Below, piece after piece: positions 15,204-23,930 of a stretch of 46,568 nucleotides of DNA; the first letter of the stretch is position 1, and every line of letters starts with the position of its first letter. The notes below the pieces were generated by a model. That model had not been told where the DNA came from, ran no database searches, and was given only the letters and a program-made list of their open reading frames with translations. The stretch is from positions 1 to 46,568 of the forward strand of contig JANQQF010000001.1 of NCBI GenBank assembly GCA_028285035.1. The letters are read 5' to 3'. Source of the DNA: Phycisphaerae bacterium. GTDB taxonomy: Bacteria > Chloroflexota > Anaerolineae > 4572-78 > J111. Made by a program: the position numbers and the translations under genes.

Positions 15204-16038
15204 TGGTAAAACTTACACAAATGAACAGTTGCGCTTGCAGAAACAGTACGGCTCCTGGGCGGTTGTGACAGACGCTTCTTCAGGGATTGGTCGGGCCTTG
15301 GCCATCAAAGTTGCTGAGGCTGGCTTGAACGTCGTCCTCGTGGCCCGACGACAAGATGTGTTAGAGGAACTGGCTACGGAATTAACATCCAAATACGGTG
15401 TTGAAATCCAGGTGATGGCCGCCGATTTGGGGCAGGAAACGGCGATTGATCAGGTGCTGGCTAATACACAAGCGATTGATGTGGGGCTGTTCATTGCCGC
15501 CGCTGGCTTTGGCACCTCTGGGCCATTTCTGATGACCTCTCCAGAACAGGAATTGGATATGCTCAATGTCAATTGCCGGGCGTTGATGTTGATGAGCCTG
15601 GAGTTTGGTCAACGGTTTGCTCAATGCGGCCGGGGCGGAATGATCTTGCTCAGCTCGATTGTTGGCTTTCAAGGGATGCCGAATGCCGCTCACTATGCCG
15701 CGACGAAAGCGTACGTCCAAAATTTCGCTGAAGCGCTGCAACAAGAACTCGCCCCTTCTGGGGTCGATGTATTAGCGGCGGCGCCAGGACCGACCAACAG
15801 CGGCTTTGCCGAACGAGCTGGGATGAAAATGGGCGCGGCGCTGAGTCCGGCTGAGATTGCCGAGCCAATTTTGGGGGCGTTGGGACGTAAAACGACCGTA
15901 CTGCCGGGCTTCCTCTCAAAGCTGCTGGTGTATTCCTTATCAACCTTGCCTCGCTGGGCTAGAATTCGGATTATGGGGCAAGTGATGCATGGGATGACAA
16001 AACATCGTCAACCGCAAAGTGTGGCCTCTACTGCCTGA
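15193..16038 (+). CDS. Short-chain dehydrogenase/reductase with altered glycine motif
   Basis: 281 residues from the ATG at 15193 (GGAGG 6 bases upstream). A classical SDR: NAD(P) site VVTDASSGIGRA (24-35), DLG at 78-80, NxxG-equivalent AAAGFG, structural Asn127, catalytic Ser155, Tyr168 and Lys172 (YAATK). The first glycine of TGxxxGxG is Asp27, which is unusual and may alter cofactor binding; ARR at 51-53 suggests NADPH. A 12-residue C-terminal tail after the hydrophobic PGFLSKLLVYSL region resembles DltE/YqjQ-like reductases. Overlap with padR means both are translated together, so PadR probably controls its level. Confidence 0.88.
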   Translation: MANNGKTYTNEQLRLQKQYGSWAVVTDASSGIGRALAIKVAEAGLNVVLVARRQDVLEELATELTSKYGVEIQVMAADLGQETAIDQVLANTQAIDVGLFIAAAGFGTSGPFLMTSPEQELDMLNVNCRALMLMSLEFGQRFAQCGRGGMILLSSIVGFQGMPNAAHYAATKAYVQNFAEALQQELAPSGVDVLAAAPGPTNSGFAERAGMKMGAALSPAEIAEPILGALGRKTTVLPGFLSKLLVYSLSTLPRWARIRIMGQVMHGMTKHRQPQSVASTA

Positions 16039-16474
16039 ATTATATGAGGGGGCATGATATGCGTACGAATTCTAGTCATTACGTATCACATATCACGCAT
16101 CACGTCCTTATGGCGACAGATTTTCTCGCCCTGCCTCTAATTTCACTCCCCGTGCACATCCCTCACTTATCTGAGTAAAAGCGAATACAGTTTTTTGTAA
16201 AAGATTCACGAATTTTGTGGGTCTTTTTGCTTTAAGGTGACGTCATTACGTAGGCTATTACCAGAGTACTAGCTTGACGTCCTTTAACTCATCTGATATC
16301 ATTTTTACACTCCAATTTTCTACGATAAAATCCTACCCCCAGCCAACCTGTTCATTAAAAGTTTTATGTGTGTTGATATCTTGTATATTGACACATTTAT
16401 TTGCTGTGCCCAGTAAGTTTTTGATTCTATGATCTCAAAAGACCGAAATTATTGTGCTAGGGAGAAAATCATTA
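16039..16474. other. 436-base intergenic region before the surface-protein gene
   Basis: It holds a short iterated tract with TATCACATATCACGCATCACG (16086-16106 in outline), of a kind common as degenerate intergenic repeats, a terminator-like hairpin at 16199-16228, and then AT-rich sequence leading to the surface-protein gene. No open reading frame or RNA gene was recognised. Confidence 0.4.
16199..16228 (+). terminator. Terminator-like hairpin with G-U pairs after the SDR gene
   Basis: AAAAGATTCAC (16199-16209) can pair with GTGGGTCTTTT (16217-16227) if two G-U pairs are allowed, followed by a T-run. It lies 160 bases after the SDR stop, so it is a moderate candidate only. Confidence 0.45.
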
Positions 16475-19400
16475 ATGACCCATAAAAAAATAACAAAACA
16501 AGGCCAATCGAGTTATGAGTTAGCGCGTATCCAGCAATTGGTACAACAAAATACAAGTCCAGAGGAAATGTCGCCCAAGTTATGGCAACAGATCAAGCAG
16601 TGGCTACGGACCAGAAAAGAAGCCGTGGCTGCGTTGTTATCCCCTATGTTCCGTGCCCGTTTGAGCCGGAGTGAGTGGCTGGCGTTGGCGATGGCTGCTG
16701 GTTTGACGGTTAGCAGTTTGACTTATCCGCTCCTGGCGCAATCCAGAGGACTGGCTCAGGCAGGTTCGGAATTCCAGGTTAATACGATGACTAGTGGTAG
16801 CCAATTACAAATTGAGATTGCGATGGATGCAGATGGTAATTTTGTGATCGTTTGGGCCAGCGCCAATCTGGATGGAAGTAGCTTTGGGATAGCGGCTCAA
16901 CAATATGATCGCAATACAGTCCCGCAAGGAGACGAATTTCGAGTTAACACCTATGTTACAAGTAGTCAGGATAATCCTGATGTGGCAATGGATGCGAATG
17001 GTAACTTTGTGGTTGTTTGGGAAAGTTATTTTCAAGATGGTAGTGGGGAAGGGATTTATGCGCAAAGATATAATGCTAGCGGCGACCCTCAAGGGAGCGA
17101 ATTTCGAGTTAACCCCCAAGTATTTCAAAGCGACCCTAGTGTAGCCATGGACTCAAGCGGCGATTTTGTTGTCGCTTGGCGAGGTACCGGAGGTATAACA
17201 TTTCAAAGATTTGATAATGGTGGGACTCCTTTAGGTGATGGGGTTGTAGTGGGTAGTGGTAATGATCCCAATGTAGCCATGGACTCAAGCGGTGATTTTG
17301 TGGTTACCTGGGAGTATAAAGACCCAGCAACGGCTAATATAGACATTTTTGCTCGACGATACAATGCCAATGGTGAGGCCCAAGGTGATGAATTTCAGGT
17401 GAATACCTATACCTCTGGAAACCAGCATGATCCAAAGGTGGCCTTGGACTCAGATGGAGATTTCGTTGTTGCCTGGACCAGTGGGGACTCTTATCAGGCC
17501 GCCTATGGTCCTGATGAAAATCAGGATGGTAGTCTTGAGGGGGTCTACGCTCAACGCTACAGTTCGAATGGTACGCCAGCCGGAAATGAATTTCAGGTTA
17601 ACACGTACACAACACATCGACAAGGTGATTTCTTTCTCGGCCCTGGCTTGGCCATGGACAATGATGGTGACTTTGTTATCACTTGGGAAAGTGAGTCTCA
17701 AGATGGCGATGGTACAGGGATTTATGCTCAACAGTACAACGCCAATGGCACCCCAGACGGCAGCGAGTTTCAGATCAACATTTATACTACCCGCGATCAA
17801 GGTGCCCCGAGTGTGGCTATGTTGAAGGATGGAGAATTTGTTGTTTCTTGGCATAGTATCGATCAGGATGGAGACAGCTTTGGGGTCTTTGCCCGAAAAT
17901 ATGGTCCGATTGCCGCTGTTTCGGAAATGCAGGTTTGGGGCTTTTCTCTAGAAATTCCGGATGGAGATACGAGTCCTGACCAACACGAGAAACGGACTTC
18001 ATTTGAGGTCGGCAATGTGGGTGATCTTAGGCGTACTACCTATACGATTAACAATTTGGGGTCTGGGGCATTGACGATTGGTTCCGTGACGATTGGGGGT
18101 GAGAGTCCAGATTACTTTAGCGTTTATGAGGCTCCCCCCAGCTCGATACCACCATTTAGCTCTGGTACGTTTACTATCCAGTTTCAGCCGCAGGACACCG
18201 ATTATCATCGGGCGGAAGTCATCATCAACAATAATGATAGTAATGAAAACCCCTATAACTTTGCGGTAGCAGGCTATGCCTTAGAGCATCTCTTTGCTGA
18301 AATTAATGTTGAAGGGAATGGCCAGGAAATTAGTCACGAGGATGACAGCCCGAGCTTTAATGACCATACAAAGTTTGGTGATATCCTGCTTGAGGGCGGG
18401 ACTAAAACCCGAACCTATACAATTCGGAACACCGGAAATACGCTTTCACATCTAGGGGATGTTATGATAAGCGGGCCTCACGCTGACGATTTCACCGTGA
18501 GCCAACAGTATACATCTAATTTTATTTTGGATAATGATGAACCACGGGTCTTCAAAATTAGATTTAATCCAAGTGGTTTAGGGAAACGAACCGCAGTGGT
18601 TAGTTTTACAAACAGCGATGACGATGAAGATCCTTACACCTTTACCGTTGAGGGGCGCGGAGTCCCTAATCCGAAGCCTGAAATTGTGGTCAGTGGAAAT
18701 GGGATGGAGATTGTTGATGGGGATGTGACTCCAGATATCAATGATCACACCGATTTTGGTGAGCAGGAGATTGGCACCGGGCCAGTTGGTCAAACATTTA
18801 TAATTGCCAATACGGGCGATGCCGAGTTGACCATTAGTAAGGTCACTTTGGAGAATTCGAGTAGGGATGATTTTATCATCCTACAGCAACCGAACAGCCC
18901 TGTCGCTGTAGGAGAAAGTACAACCTTCCAGATTTGGTATACCCCGACCGTGACAGTCACGCGCATTGCGGATGTGGTGATTGATAATGATGATGAGGAT
19001 GAGAACCCTTATAACTTTAGAGTGCAAGGTAAAGGGTATTTGGTTGAGGAAGCTGAGGAAGAGACAGGCTCAGATGGCGTTTCTGATGAGACAGAGGATG
19101 GTGCACCGAATAATGGTGATGGGGATGATGACGGGTTGCCTGATAGAGAGCAAGATAATGTGACCTCACTGCCCGGAAAGAGTGGGAAATATCTCACCCT
19201 TAAGTCAACCGCAGGAACAACATTGACGAACGTGGCTGTGATGAGCCAAACGACAGTCGCCCCACCTCCAGGTACCACCTTCGCTGAAGGAATTGTAGAC
19301 TTTACCTTGGAAGGCGTGACCCCAGGCGAAACCGTTACTGTCGTTTTGACCGTACATTCGGGGCAGAAACCTCGGCGTTATCTGAAATTACAGGATGGGG

Positions 19401-19576
19401 CGTGGGTTGAGTATGACGGTGCGACCATTAAGGGGAAGCAGGTCATCCTGACGTTAACGGATGGTGGTATGGGTGATGATGATGGTGTCGTTAATGGGGT
19501 GATTGTTGACCCAGGCGGGGTTGATTTTGGCACGCTGAATTCGATCTACTTACCCTTTATCATCAAGGGCGGGTGA
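16475..19576 (+). CDS. Large repeat-rich surface protein with choice-of-anchor D domains
   Basis: 1033 residues. After about 65 charged residues a hydrophobic segment (LALAMAAGLTVSSLTYPLLA) acts as signal or anchor. Residues about 85-490 hold eight repeats of roughly 50-60 residues of the form EFxVNTxT...VAMDxDGDFVVxWxS...GIYAQRYNANGxPQG, a likely beta-propeller or beta-roll. Three choice-of-anchor D type domains follow (about 500-860; IVVSGNGMEIVDGDVTPD and repeats), then an Asp-rich thrombospondin type 3-like calcium stretch (DGDDDGLPDREQDN) and a choice-of-anchor U-like domain. It ends IYLPFIIKGG, a C-terminus typical of exported Chloroflexota proteins. Probably an adhesin or outer-layer protein. 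The ATG at 16475 follows AGGGAG; a GTG at 16454 is less likely. Confidence 0.85.
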   Translation: MTHKKITKQGQSSYELARIQQLVQQNTSPEEMSPKLWQQIKQWLRTRKEAVAALLSPMFRARLSRSEWLALAMAAGLTVSSLTYPLLAQSRGLAQAGSEFQVNTMTSGSQLQIEIAMDADGNFVIVWASANLDGSSFGIAAQQYDRNTVPQGDEFRVNTYVTSSQDNPDVAMDANGNFVVVWESYFQDGSGEGIYAQRYNASGDPQGSEFRVNPQVFQSDPSVAMDSSGDFVVAWRGTGGITFQRFDNGGTPLGDGVVVGSGNDPNVAMDSSGDFVVTWEYKDPATANIDIFARRYNANGEAQGDEFQVNTYTSGNQHDPKVALDSDGDFVVAWTSGDSYQAAYGPDENQDGSLEGVYAQRYSSNGTPAGNEFQVNTYTTHRQGDFFLGPGLAMDNDGDFVITWESESQDGDGTGIYAQQYNANGTPDGSEFQINIYTTRDQGAPSVAMLKDGEFVVSWHSIDQDGDSFGVFARKYGPIAAVSEMQVWGFSLEIPDGDTSPDQHEKRTSFEVGNVGDLRRTTYTINNLGSGALTIGSVTIGGESPDYFSVYEAPPSSIPPFSSGTFTIQFQPQDTDYHRAEVIINNNDSNENPYNFAVAGYALEHLFAEINVEGNGQEISHEDDSPSFNDHTKFGDILLEGGTKTRTYTIRNTGNTLSHLGDVMISGPHADDFTVSQQYTSNFILDNDEPRVFKIRFNPSGLGKRTAVVSFTNSDDDEDPYTFTVEGRGVPNPKPEIVVSGNGMEIVDGDVTPDINDHTDFGEQEIGTGPVGQTFIIANTGDAELTISKVTLENSSRDDFIILQQPNSPVAVGESTTFQIWYTPTVTVTRIADVVIDNDDEDENPYNFRVQGKGYLVEEAEEETGSDGVSDETEDGAPNNGDGDDDGLPDREQDNVTSLPGKSGKYLTLKSTAGTTLTNVAVMSQTTVAPPPGTTFAEGIVDFTLEGVTPGETVTVVLTVHSGQKPRRYLKLQDGAWVEYDGATIKGKQVILTLTDGGMGDDDGVVNGVIVDPGGVDFGTLNSIYLPFIIKGG

Positions 19577-19586
19577 TCAGGGATGG

Positions 19587-20381
19587 TTAAGATAGATCCC
19601 CCAGCTTCTTGAGTCGAGCCACAAAGTAGCTGGGCATAAAGTGGCGAATAGGATTGCCGTCCGCCTCCGGGCGGCGATCCTCGTAAAAGTCGGTCATGAC
19701 AAAGCCCGCTTTCATTAAACCACCAAGCTGGGCTTCCATTGTGTGACTAAAGTGGAACATTTGCTTGTTCTCGATCCGTTGCGCCAATGCCTCTGGATTT
19801 AGAACTTCGTGTTCAACGTAGGGCAAGTTATATTTCACCACAAAACGCCCCTCATTATCGAGAACCTCATCATCAAAAATGAACTCATCGGGGTTCATAA
19901 AGCCAGTCATCAAAATGCCGCCCGGCTTAAGAACCCGATAACACTCGCGCCAAATTGGCTCTAAATTAGGCATAAACAGGGTCGAAGGTGGATTAAAGAT
20001 GAGGTTAAACTGTTTATCAGAGAAGACCGACAAATCGGCCACATCCCCCTCAACAAGCTCAATTGTTAAATTTTCCCGTTCGGCTACAAAACGGTCTTGA
20101 TCTAATTGCTTTGGTGAAGCATCAATCAGGCTGACCTCAGCCCCAGCTGCTGCAAAAATCGGGGCCTGTTGCCCTCCTCCCGAGGCAAGACCTAGTACCC
20201 GAAGTCCCGACAGCTCAGGAAACCAAGGCTTTGGCACGGGTTTACAATCGCTGAGATACACCTCCCAAACACCATTTCGGGCCTCTGCAATTTGTTCAGG
20301 AGAGACCACTTGTGTATAGGGATTGTTATCTTCGCTGACCGCTTGATCCCAAGCAGCTTTGTTGATGTCGTGAATATTCAT
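19587..20381 (-). CDS. SAM-dependent class I methyltransferase
   Basis: 264 residues. Motif I is VLGLASGGG (62-70), with the adenosyl-binding acidic residue Asp87 in SLIDASP, EGDVADL as motif II and LKPGGILMTGF as motif post-III. Such proteins (Methyltransf_11 type) methylate small molecules; the substrate is unknown. The FMNPDEFIFDDE and FSHTMEAQLGGLMKAGF segments match a widespread family of about 260 residues of unproven role. Its ATG lies 2 bases after the stop of the membrane-protein gene, so the two are coupled. Confidence 0.85.
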   Translation of the reverse strand: MNIHDINKAAWDQAVSEDNNPYTQVVSPEQIAEARNGVWEVYLSDCKPVPKPWFPELSGLRVLGLASGGGQQAPIFAAAGAEVSLIDASPKQLDQDRFVAERENLTIELVEGDVADLSVFSDKQFNLIFNPPSTLFMPNLEPIWRECYRVLKPGGILMTGFMNPDEFIFDDEVLDNEGRFVVKYNLPYVEHEVLNPEALAQRIENKQMFHFSHTMEAQLGGLMKAGFVMTDFYEDRRPEADGNPIRHFMPSYFVARLKKLGDLS

Positions 20382-20383
20382 AA

Positions 20384-20902
20384 TTAATCCTGACCTTTTG
20401 CGGAAGATTGTGACGAAAAGACGCCTCTGATTCCGAATGTGATTATTAATACACCCAGCGCAATGAAAGGTAATGTGATTAACATGCCTGTCCAGGACGG
20501 GGAAATGTGAGTTGTAAAAGACGGGGCGGTGGTATCGACCAGGAAGGCGTCAATCTGCTCTTTTTCAGCGGAGACGCCATCAGCATCAGAGGTAGAGAGG
20601 CCCGTCATTGGGAAAAAATCGCCGTCCTCTGTCAGTAAATTGATAGCGTAGGTACAGCTACCGTCGTCGCAATTGGTGACTAATTCTGTATCCACGACTC
20701 TTGTGAGGGTAACCTCGTCGGTTTGAATCCCGCCCAGAAAAAACCACTCAATCTGGCAATCAATGTGGGTGGTCTCCAGTCGGGTGCAAGTTGTGAGGGT
20801 GCTATGGGCCGCCGCCCAGAAAAAAAGTCCGCCCATAATGAGAGGGCATAGACCTAATGCAATAAAGATTAGGATGGCTGTAGAATTTTTAGCGATTTTC
20901 AT
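20384..20902 (-). CDS. Small two-helix membrane protein, unrecognised
   Basis: 172 residues from the ATG at 20902; a GTG six codons upstream is too close to the AAGG to be used well. Helices lie at about 9-31 and 130-153, leaving an external loop of about 95 residues with cysteines (TTCTRLETTHIDCQ; TNCDDGSCTY) that could form disulfides. The 'TTCxRxE...C' start resembles several uncharacterised bacterial membrane proteins of similar layout. It sits between two methyltransferase genes on the same strand, which suggests one operon but not a function. Confidence 0.65.
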   Translation of the reverse strand: MKIAKNSTAILIFIALGLCPLIMGGLFFWAAAHSTLTTCTRLETTHIDCQIEWFFLGGIQTDEVTLTRVVDTELVTNCDDGSCTYAINLLTEDGDFFPMTGLSTSDADGVSAEKEQIDAFLVDTTAPSFTTHISPSWTGMLITLPFIALGVLIITFGIRGVFSSQSSAKGQD

Positions 20903-20932
20903 ATAGCGACACCACCACACCTTTTTTGAGTC

Positions 20933-21535
20933 TTATCCGTCTCTTTTAAACCAAAACCAAGCTGAACTCCAAGCGGGCTGGTCCTCAACCTGAGTCTCAC
21001 CATACTCTACCTTTTCCAGACTAAAGCCGATTTGAAAAATCTCTCGCAAAATCGTTTCATCCATCCAACGTTGTTCATCCGGCTCCCCATCATCTTTATC
21101 CAAGCGGGCAAAGAGAAGGTAATGGCCGTCGGGTTTGAGTAAGCGGAGGAGGTGCTGGTGATATGCTCGAAGCTCATCAAGATCGAAGCCGTGGGCGCAA
21201 CCGACATCAAGGGCGAAATCATAAGGACCACTGAGAAAATCGAGCTCAGTGACTGGGCCGAGATGAAAGTTGATTTTATCCAATAACCCAGCTTGCTCCG
21301 CCCGGTTGGTGGCTTCGGTGATGGCTTTGGGGATAAAATCAATGCCATCGACCTGCCAGCCAAGCCGAGCCATATACAACGCCGCCCGGCCCAGACCACA
21401 GCCTAAATCGAGAGCCCGACCAATGGGTAGGGTCGGCACAAGGTCTAGCACCTCCGGCGGTGGATTTGGCCCATCCCAAGGTACAGGGCCGCCGGATTCA
21501 TAAAATTCAAGCAAACGATTAAAGTGAGACATCAT
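20933..21535 (-). CDS. SAM-dependent methyltransferase, thiopurine/TehB-like
   Basis: 200 residues. Motif I ALDLGCGLGRAALYMARLG (41-59), Asp66 in VDGIDF, DFALDVGCAHGFD and LLKPDGHYLLFAR follow in the class I order. The short length and opening (FYESGGPVPWDGPNPPPEV) match methyltransferases of the TehB/TPMT-like group that act on small thiol, metalloid or similar acceptors. It begins MM; AGGAG lies 3 or 6 bases before the two ATGs. It is the first of three same-strand genes (21535 to 19587). Proximity to the arsenic genes is suggestive, but the three-cysteine pattern of ArsM is absent. Confidence 0.85.
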   Translation of the reverse strand: MMSHFNRLLEFYESGGPVPWDGPNPPPEVLDLVPTLPIGRALDLGCGLGRAALYMARLGWQVDGIDFIPKAITEATNRAEQAGLLDKINFHLGPVTELDFLSGPYDFALDVGCAHGFDLDELRAYHQHLLRLLKPDGHYLLFARLDKDDGEPDEQRWMDETILREIFQIGFSLEKVEYGETQVEDQPAWSSAWFWFKRDG

Positions 21536-21574
21536 ACACTCCTAATGATTAGATCAGACTCTATGTGCCTTACC

Positions 21575-22327
21575 TCAAAACAATCGCCCCCCATAGGCTT
21601 GCAACATTTGATAACTCTGGAAAGCCATAAAGCCAAATAACAAAGCCATAAACAGACTGCTGAAAGCAACTAAGCCAATGATTGCTAAAGTGGCTCCAGC
21701 AAGGACGGACAGTTGGAGAGATCGTCGAATGCCATTCAAGGGATCAGATCGGACAAATATTTGGCGGGCTACTTGCCCCCCATCGAGAGGAAAGACCGGG
21801 GCTAGGTTGACGAGGCCCCAAAAAATATTGATCCAAAGCAACATAAAAATGATGATGTTTAAGGTTTGACCACCAACTGGGACAAAGGCTGATGGAATTG
21901 GGATCACGCCCAAAAGCCACTGGATGCTGATTGACCCGCCTAAGGCGACGGCCAAGGCTAACACTAGTCCGGCAAATAGGAAGCCAGCAAAGGGACCCGC
22001 TAAAGAGATAAGGATTTGCTGGTTTGACTCGCTGGTTGAACTGGTCCAGCGGCTGCGATAGGAGGAGGTGGGGACGGCTAGCCCACCACCAAAATAGAGG
22101 ACGATAAAGGAGTCCACGCCAAAGTTTCTCATCATCAAAGAGTGTCCCAGCTCATGAATAAGAATTGAGACAAACAAAACGAGAACCCAAATCAAGGTGG
22201 TCAGTGGGTTGCCACTACTATAGCCCAAAAGGAGGCCGATGACCCAAAAAAGCGGATGCACCCGCACTGGAATACCAAACACCTTAAAGTTTAAATCGTA
22301 CCGGGTGGATGGGGGGACTTGAAACAT
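21575..22327 (-). CDS. Site-2 protease family (M50) membrane metalloprotease
   Basis: 250 residues, about six membrane helices. The zinc motif is HELGH (His58, Glu59, His62) in ILIHELGHSLMMRNFGV, and the third ligand is Asp182 in NLAPVFPLDGGQV. No PDZ or CBS domain is present, as in the minimal SpoIVFB/Rip-like group. It would cut membrane-embedded segments of regulators or remnant signal peptides. AGGAG stands 7 bases before the ATG. The substrate is not encoded recognisably in the window. Confidence 0.9.
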   Translation of the reverse strand: MFQVPPSTRYDLNFKVFGIPVRVHPLFWVIGLLLGYSSGNPLTTLIWVLVLFVSILIHELGHSLMMRNFGVDSFIVLYFGGGLAVPTSSYRSRWTSSTSESNQQILISLAGPFAGFLFAGLVLALAVALGGSISIQWLLGVIPIPSAFVPVGGQTLNIIIFMLLWINIFWGLVNLAPVFPLDGGQVARQIFVRSDPLNGIRRSLQLSVLAGATLAIIGLVAFSSLFMALLFGFMAFQSYQMLQAYGGRLF

Positions 22328-22504
22328 TAATTCACTCCTGTGAAAAAGTGGATAGTGGCTGGTGTTTAGTGATTAAGAAGAATTTCTGCCAGCCTAGCCT
22401 ATCTTTACTTTTGAAATTTGTTTATTGATTTTACAGATGAAAATGAACAATTCAAATTTGAGGGGAGTTCGATTGTCAATGAGGTAGTTTTGGGAGAAAT
22501 ACAT

Positions 22505-22536
22505 CAGGAGGCCGAAAATGCATTTTCGGCCTCCTG
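22505..22536. repeat. Perfect 32-bp palindrome, second copy of the CCGAAA/TTTCGG family
   Basis: Symmetric about 22520/22521 with the core CCGAAAATGCATTTTCGG and flanks CAGGAGG/CCTCCTG. Compared with the palindrome at 8705-8740 it differs at three positions of each half-site in the aligned region, each matched by a complementary change in the other half. Confidence 0.85.
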
Positions 22537-22555
22537 TGCTTTCGCTACTTCAAAG

Positions 22556-22643
22556 TTACTGACCCGGACATGAAAAAGTAAACAAGATTCTTTGTTCCCT
22601 GGACCGTCTTGAAAAGTTTAGCAAGTTACGTCTGGGGCAGTAG
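22556..22643. mobile_element. MITE-like 88-bp repeat, copy 2
   Basis: Same length and about 90 percent identical to the unit at 6671-6758; begins TTACTGACCCGGA and ends TCTGGGGCAGTAG. It ends 2 bases before the arsJ stop codon complement at 22646, so it directly follows arsJ and its hairpin could serve as that transcript's 3' end. Confidence 0.75.
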
Positions 22644-22645
22644 GT

Positions 22646-23914
22646 CTAAGTCGGCTGGCTGGCGGGGACTGGTGATGTATTGCCACGCGGTAGCCTGAAA
22701 GAGATGAGCCAAGCCAAGGCTAAAAATAGGACGGACCCCCACAGTGTGCCTGATAGGCCACCCATTTGATAGAGCAAGCCAGAGGCAACAGTGCCCAGCA
22801 ATCTCCCACCTGCATTGGCCATATAATAAAATCCAACGTTGAGGGCGACTTTGTCGCTGTCGGTGTAGGCCAAAATCAGGAAACTGTGGACTGAGGAGTT
22901 GATCGCGAAAACAAAGCCAAAAATACCCAGCCCGATGATGATGACCCACGCCGCTTGCCAATTGATGCCAATTAAAATGGCGATGGCTGCGGTAACGAAA
23001 ACAAGGATCAAAATCCAGAATTGCGAGTTCGCGCCATCTGGCACTTTCCCCCCCTCGCGACGGAGTAAGCTCGGGGCCGACCCTTGCACAAAGCCATAGC
23101 CGATAACCCAGAGGGCAAAGAAGGTGCCGATCGCGGTATGGCTCCAGCCTAGCACCTCACTCATAAAGAGGGGGAGACCAACCACAAACCAAACATCTCT
23201 CGCCCCGAATAGAAAGAAGCGAGCGGCGGAGAGAATATTGAGCGCCGGGGTTTTGCTGAGAAGTTGTTTGAACGGAACTTTTGTTTTGGCCTTGCCCATA
23301 TCTCGCTTTAGGAAAATGATGCTCAAGGCTAAAACGATGACTAAAGCCCCGGCCATATACCAAAGGGCTGGAGTAAAGCCGACCGTTGCCAAGAGAATTC
23401 CCCCGATAAAGAACCCCACCCCTTTCAGGGCATTCTTGCTGCCGGTGAGAATGGCCACCCACTTGAATAAAGCCCCCTCAGCATTGGGGGGGAGAACGAG
23501 TTTGACCGCGCTCTTCGAGCTCATCTTGGTAAGATCTTTGGCCACACCAGAAAAGGCTTGCGAGGCCATCACATAAATCACAGCCGCCCACTGCGGCCAA
23601 CTGGCGGGCAGGAGGGCGAGCATACTAAGCGCGAAAATCTGGACACCAAGGCCGCTAAAGAGGGTGATTTTTAAGCCAAATCGCGAGCCAATCCAGCCCC
23701 CAATCAGATTGGTGACCACACCGGCGATTTCATAAAGTACAAATAAAATGGCGACTTCAAGCGGGCTATAGCCGAGCTCGTGGAAATAGAGCAGGACCAA
23801 CATCCGTAAGGCCCCATCCGTTAGGGTGAAGCCCCAATAAGCGGCGGTAACCAGCGCGTAGCTTTTGAGATCAACTTTTTCTTCAGAACTATCTATGTTT
23901 TGGGTCGTGGTCAT
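22646..23914 (-). CDS. arsJ: Organoarsenical efflux MFS transporter ArsJ
   Basis: 422 residues with 12 predicted membrane helices. Segments such as YWGFTLTDGALRMLVLLYF, FSGVAKDLTKMSSKSAVK and WVAILTGSKNALKGVGFFIGG are characteristic of ArsJ, which exports 1-arseno-3-phosphoglycerate. The gene follows gapdh by 16 bases with AAGGGGG before its ATG, and this pair is the known arsenate-resistance arrangement: the dehydrogenase makes the unstable arseno-ester, ArsJ pumps it out and it falls apart to arsenate outside. Expression should be induced by arsenic through the divergent ArsR-ArsC protein. Confidence 0.93.
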   Translation of the reverse strand: MTTTQNIDSSEEKVDLKSYALVTAAYWGFTLTDGALRMLVLLYFHELGYSPLEVAILFVLYEIAGVVTNLIGGWIGSRFGLKITLFSGLGVQIFALSMLALLPASWPQWAAVIYVMASQAFSGVAKDLTKMSSKSAVKLVLPPNAEGALFKWVAILTGSKNALKGVGFFIGGILLATVGFTPALWYMAGALVIVLALSIIFLKRDMGKAKTKVPFKQLLSKTPALNILSAARFFLFGARDVWFVVGLPLFMSEVLGWSHTAIGTFFALWVIGYGFVQGSAPSLLRREGGKVPDGANSQFWILILVFVTAAIAILIGINWQAAWVIIIGLGIFGFVFAINSSVHSFLILAYTDSDKVALNVGFYYMANAGGRLLGTVASGLLYQMGGLSGTLWGSVLFLALAWLISFRLPRGNTSPVPASQPT

Positions 23915-23930
23915 TGTTTAGCCCCCTTTA

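Larger units (their letters stand above)
22328..22645. other. 318-base intergenic region with palindrome and MITE-like element
   Basis: This gap downstream of arsJ and upstream of the M50 gene contains the 32-bp palindrome (22505-22536) and, 20 bases later, the second copy of the 88-bp element (22556-22643). No gene was found in the remaining AT-rich sequence, which must hold the M50 promoter. Confidence 0.5.

Noticed and set aside
20933..21535. Arsenite methyltransferase ArsM near the ars island
   Set aside because: The conserved cysteines of ArsM are missing and an M50 gene and repeats lie between; it reads as a small TehB/TPMT-like methyltransferase.
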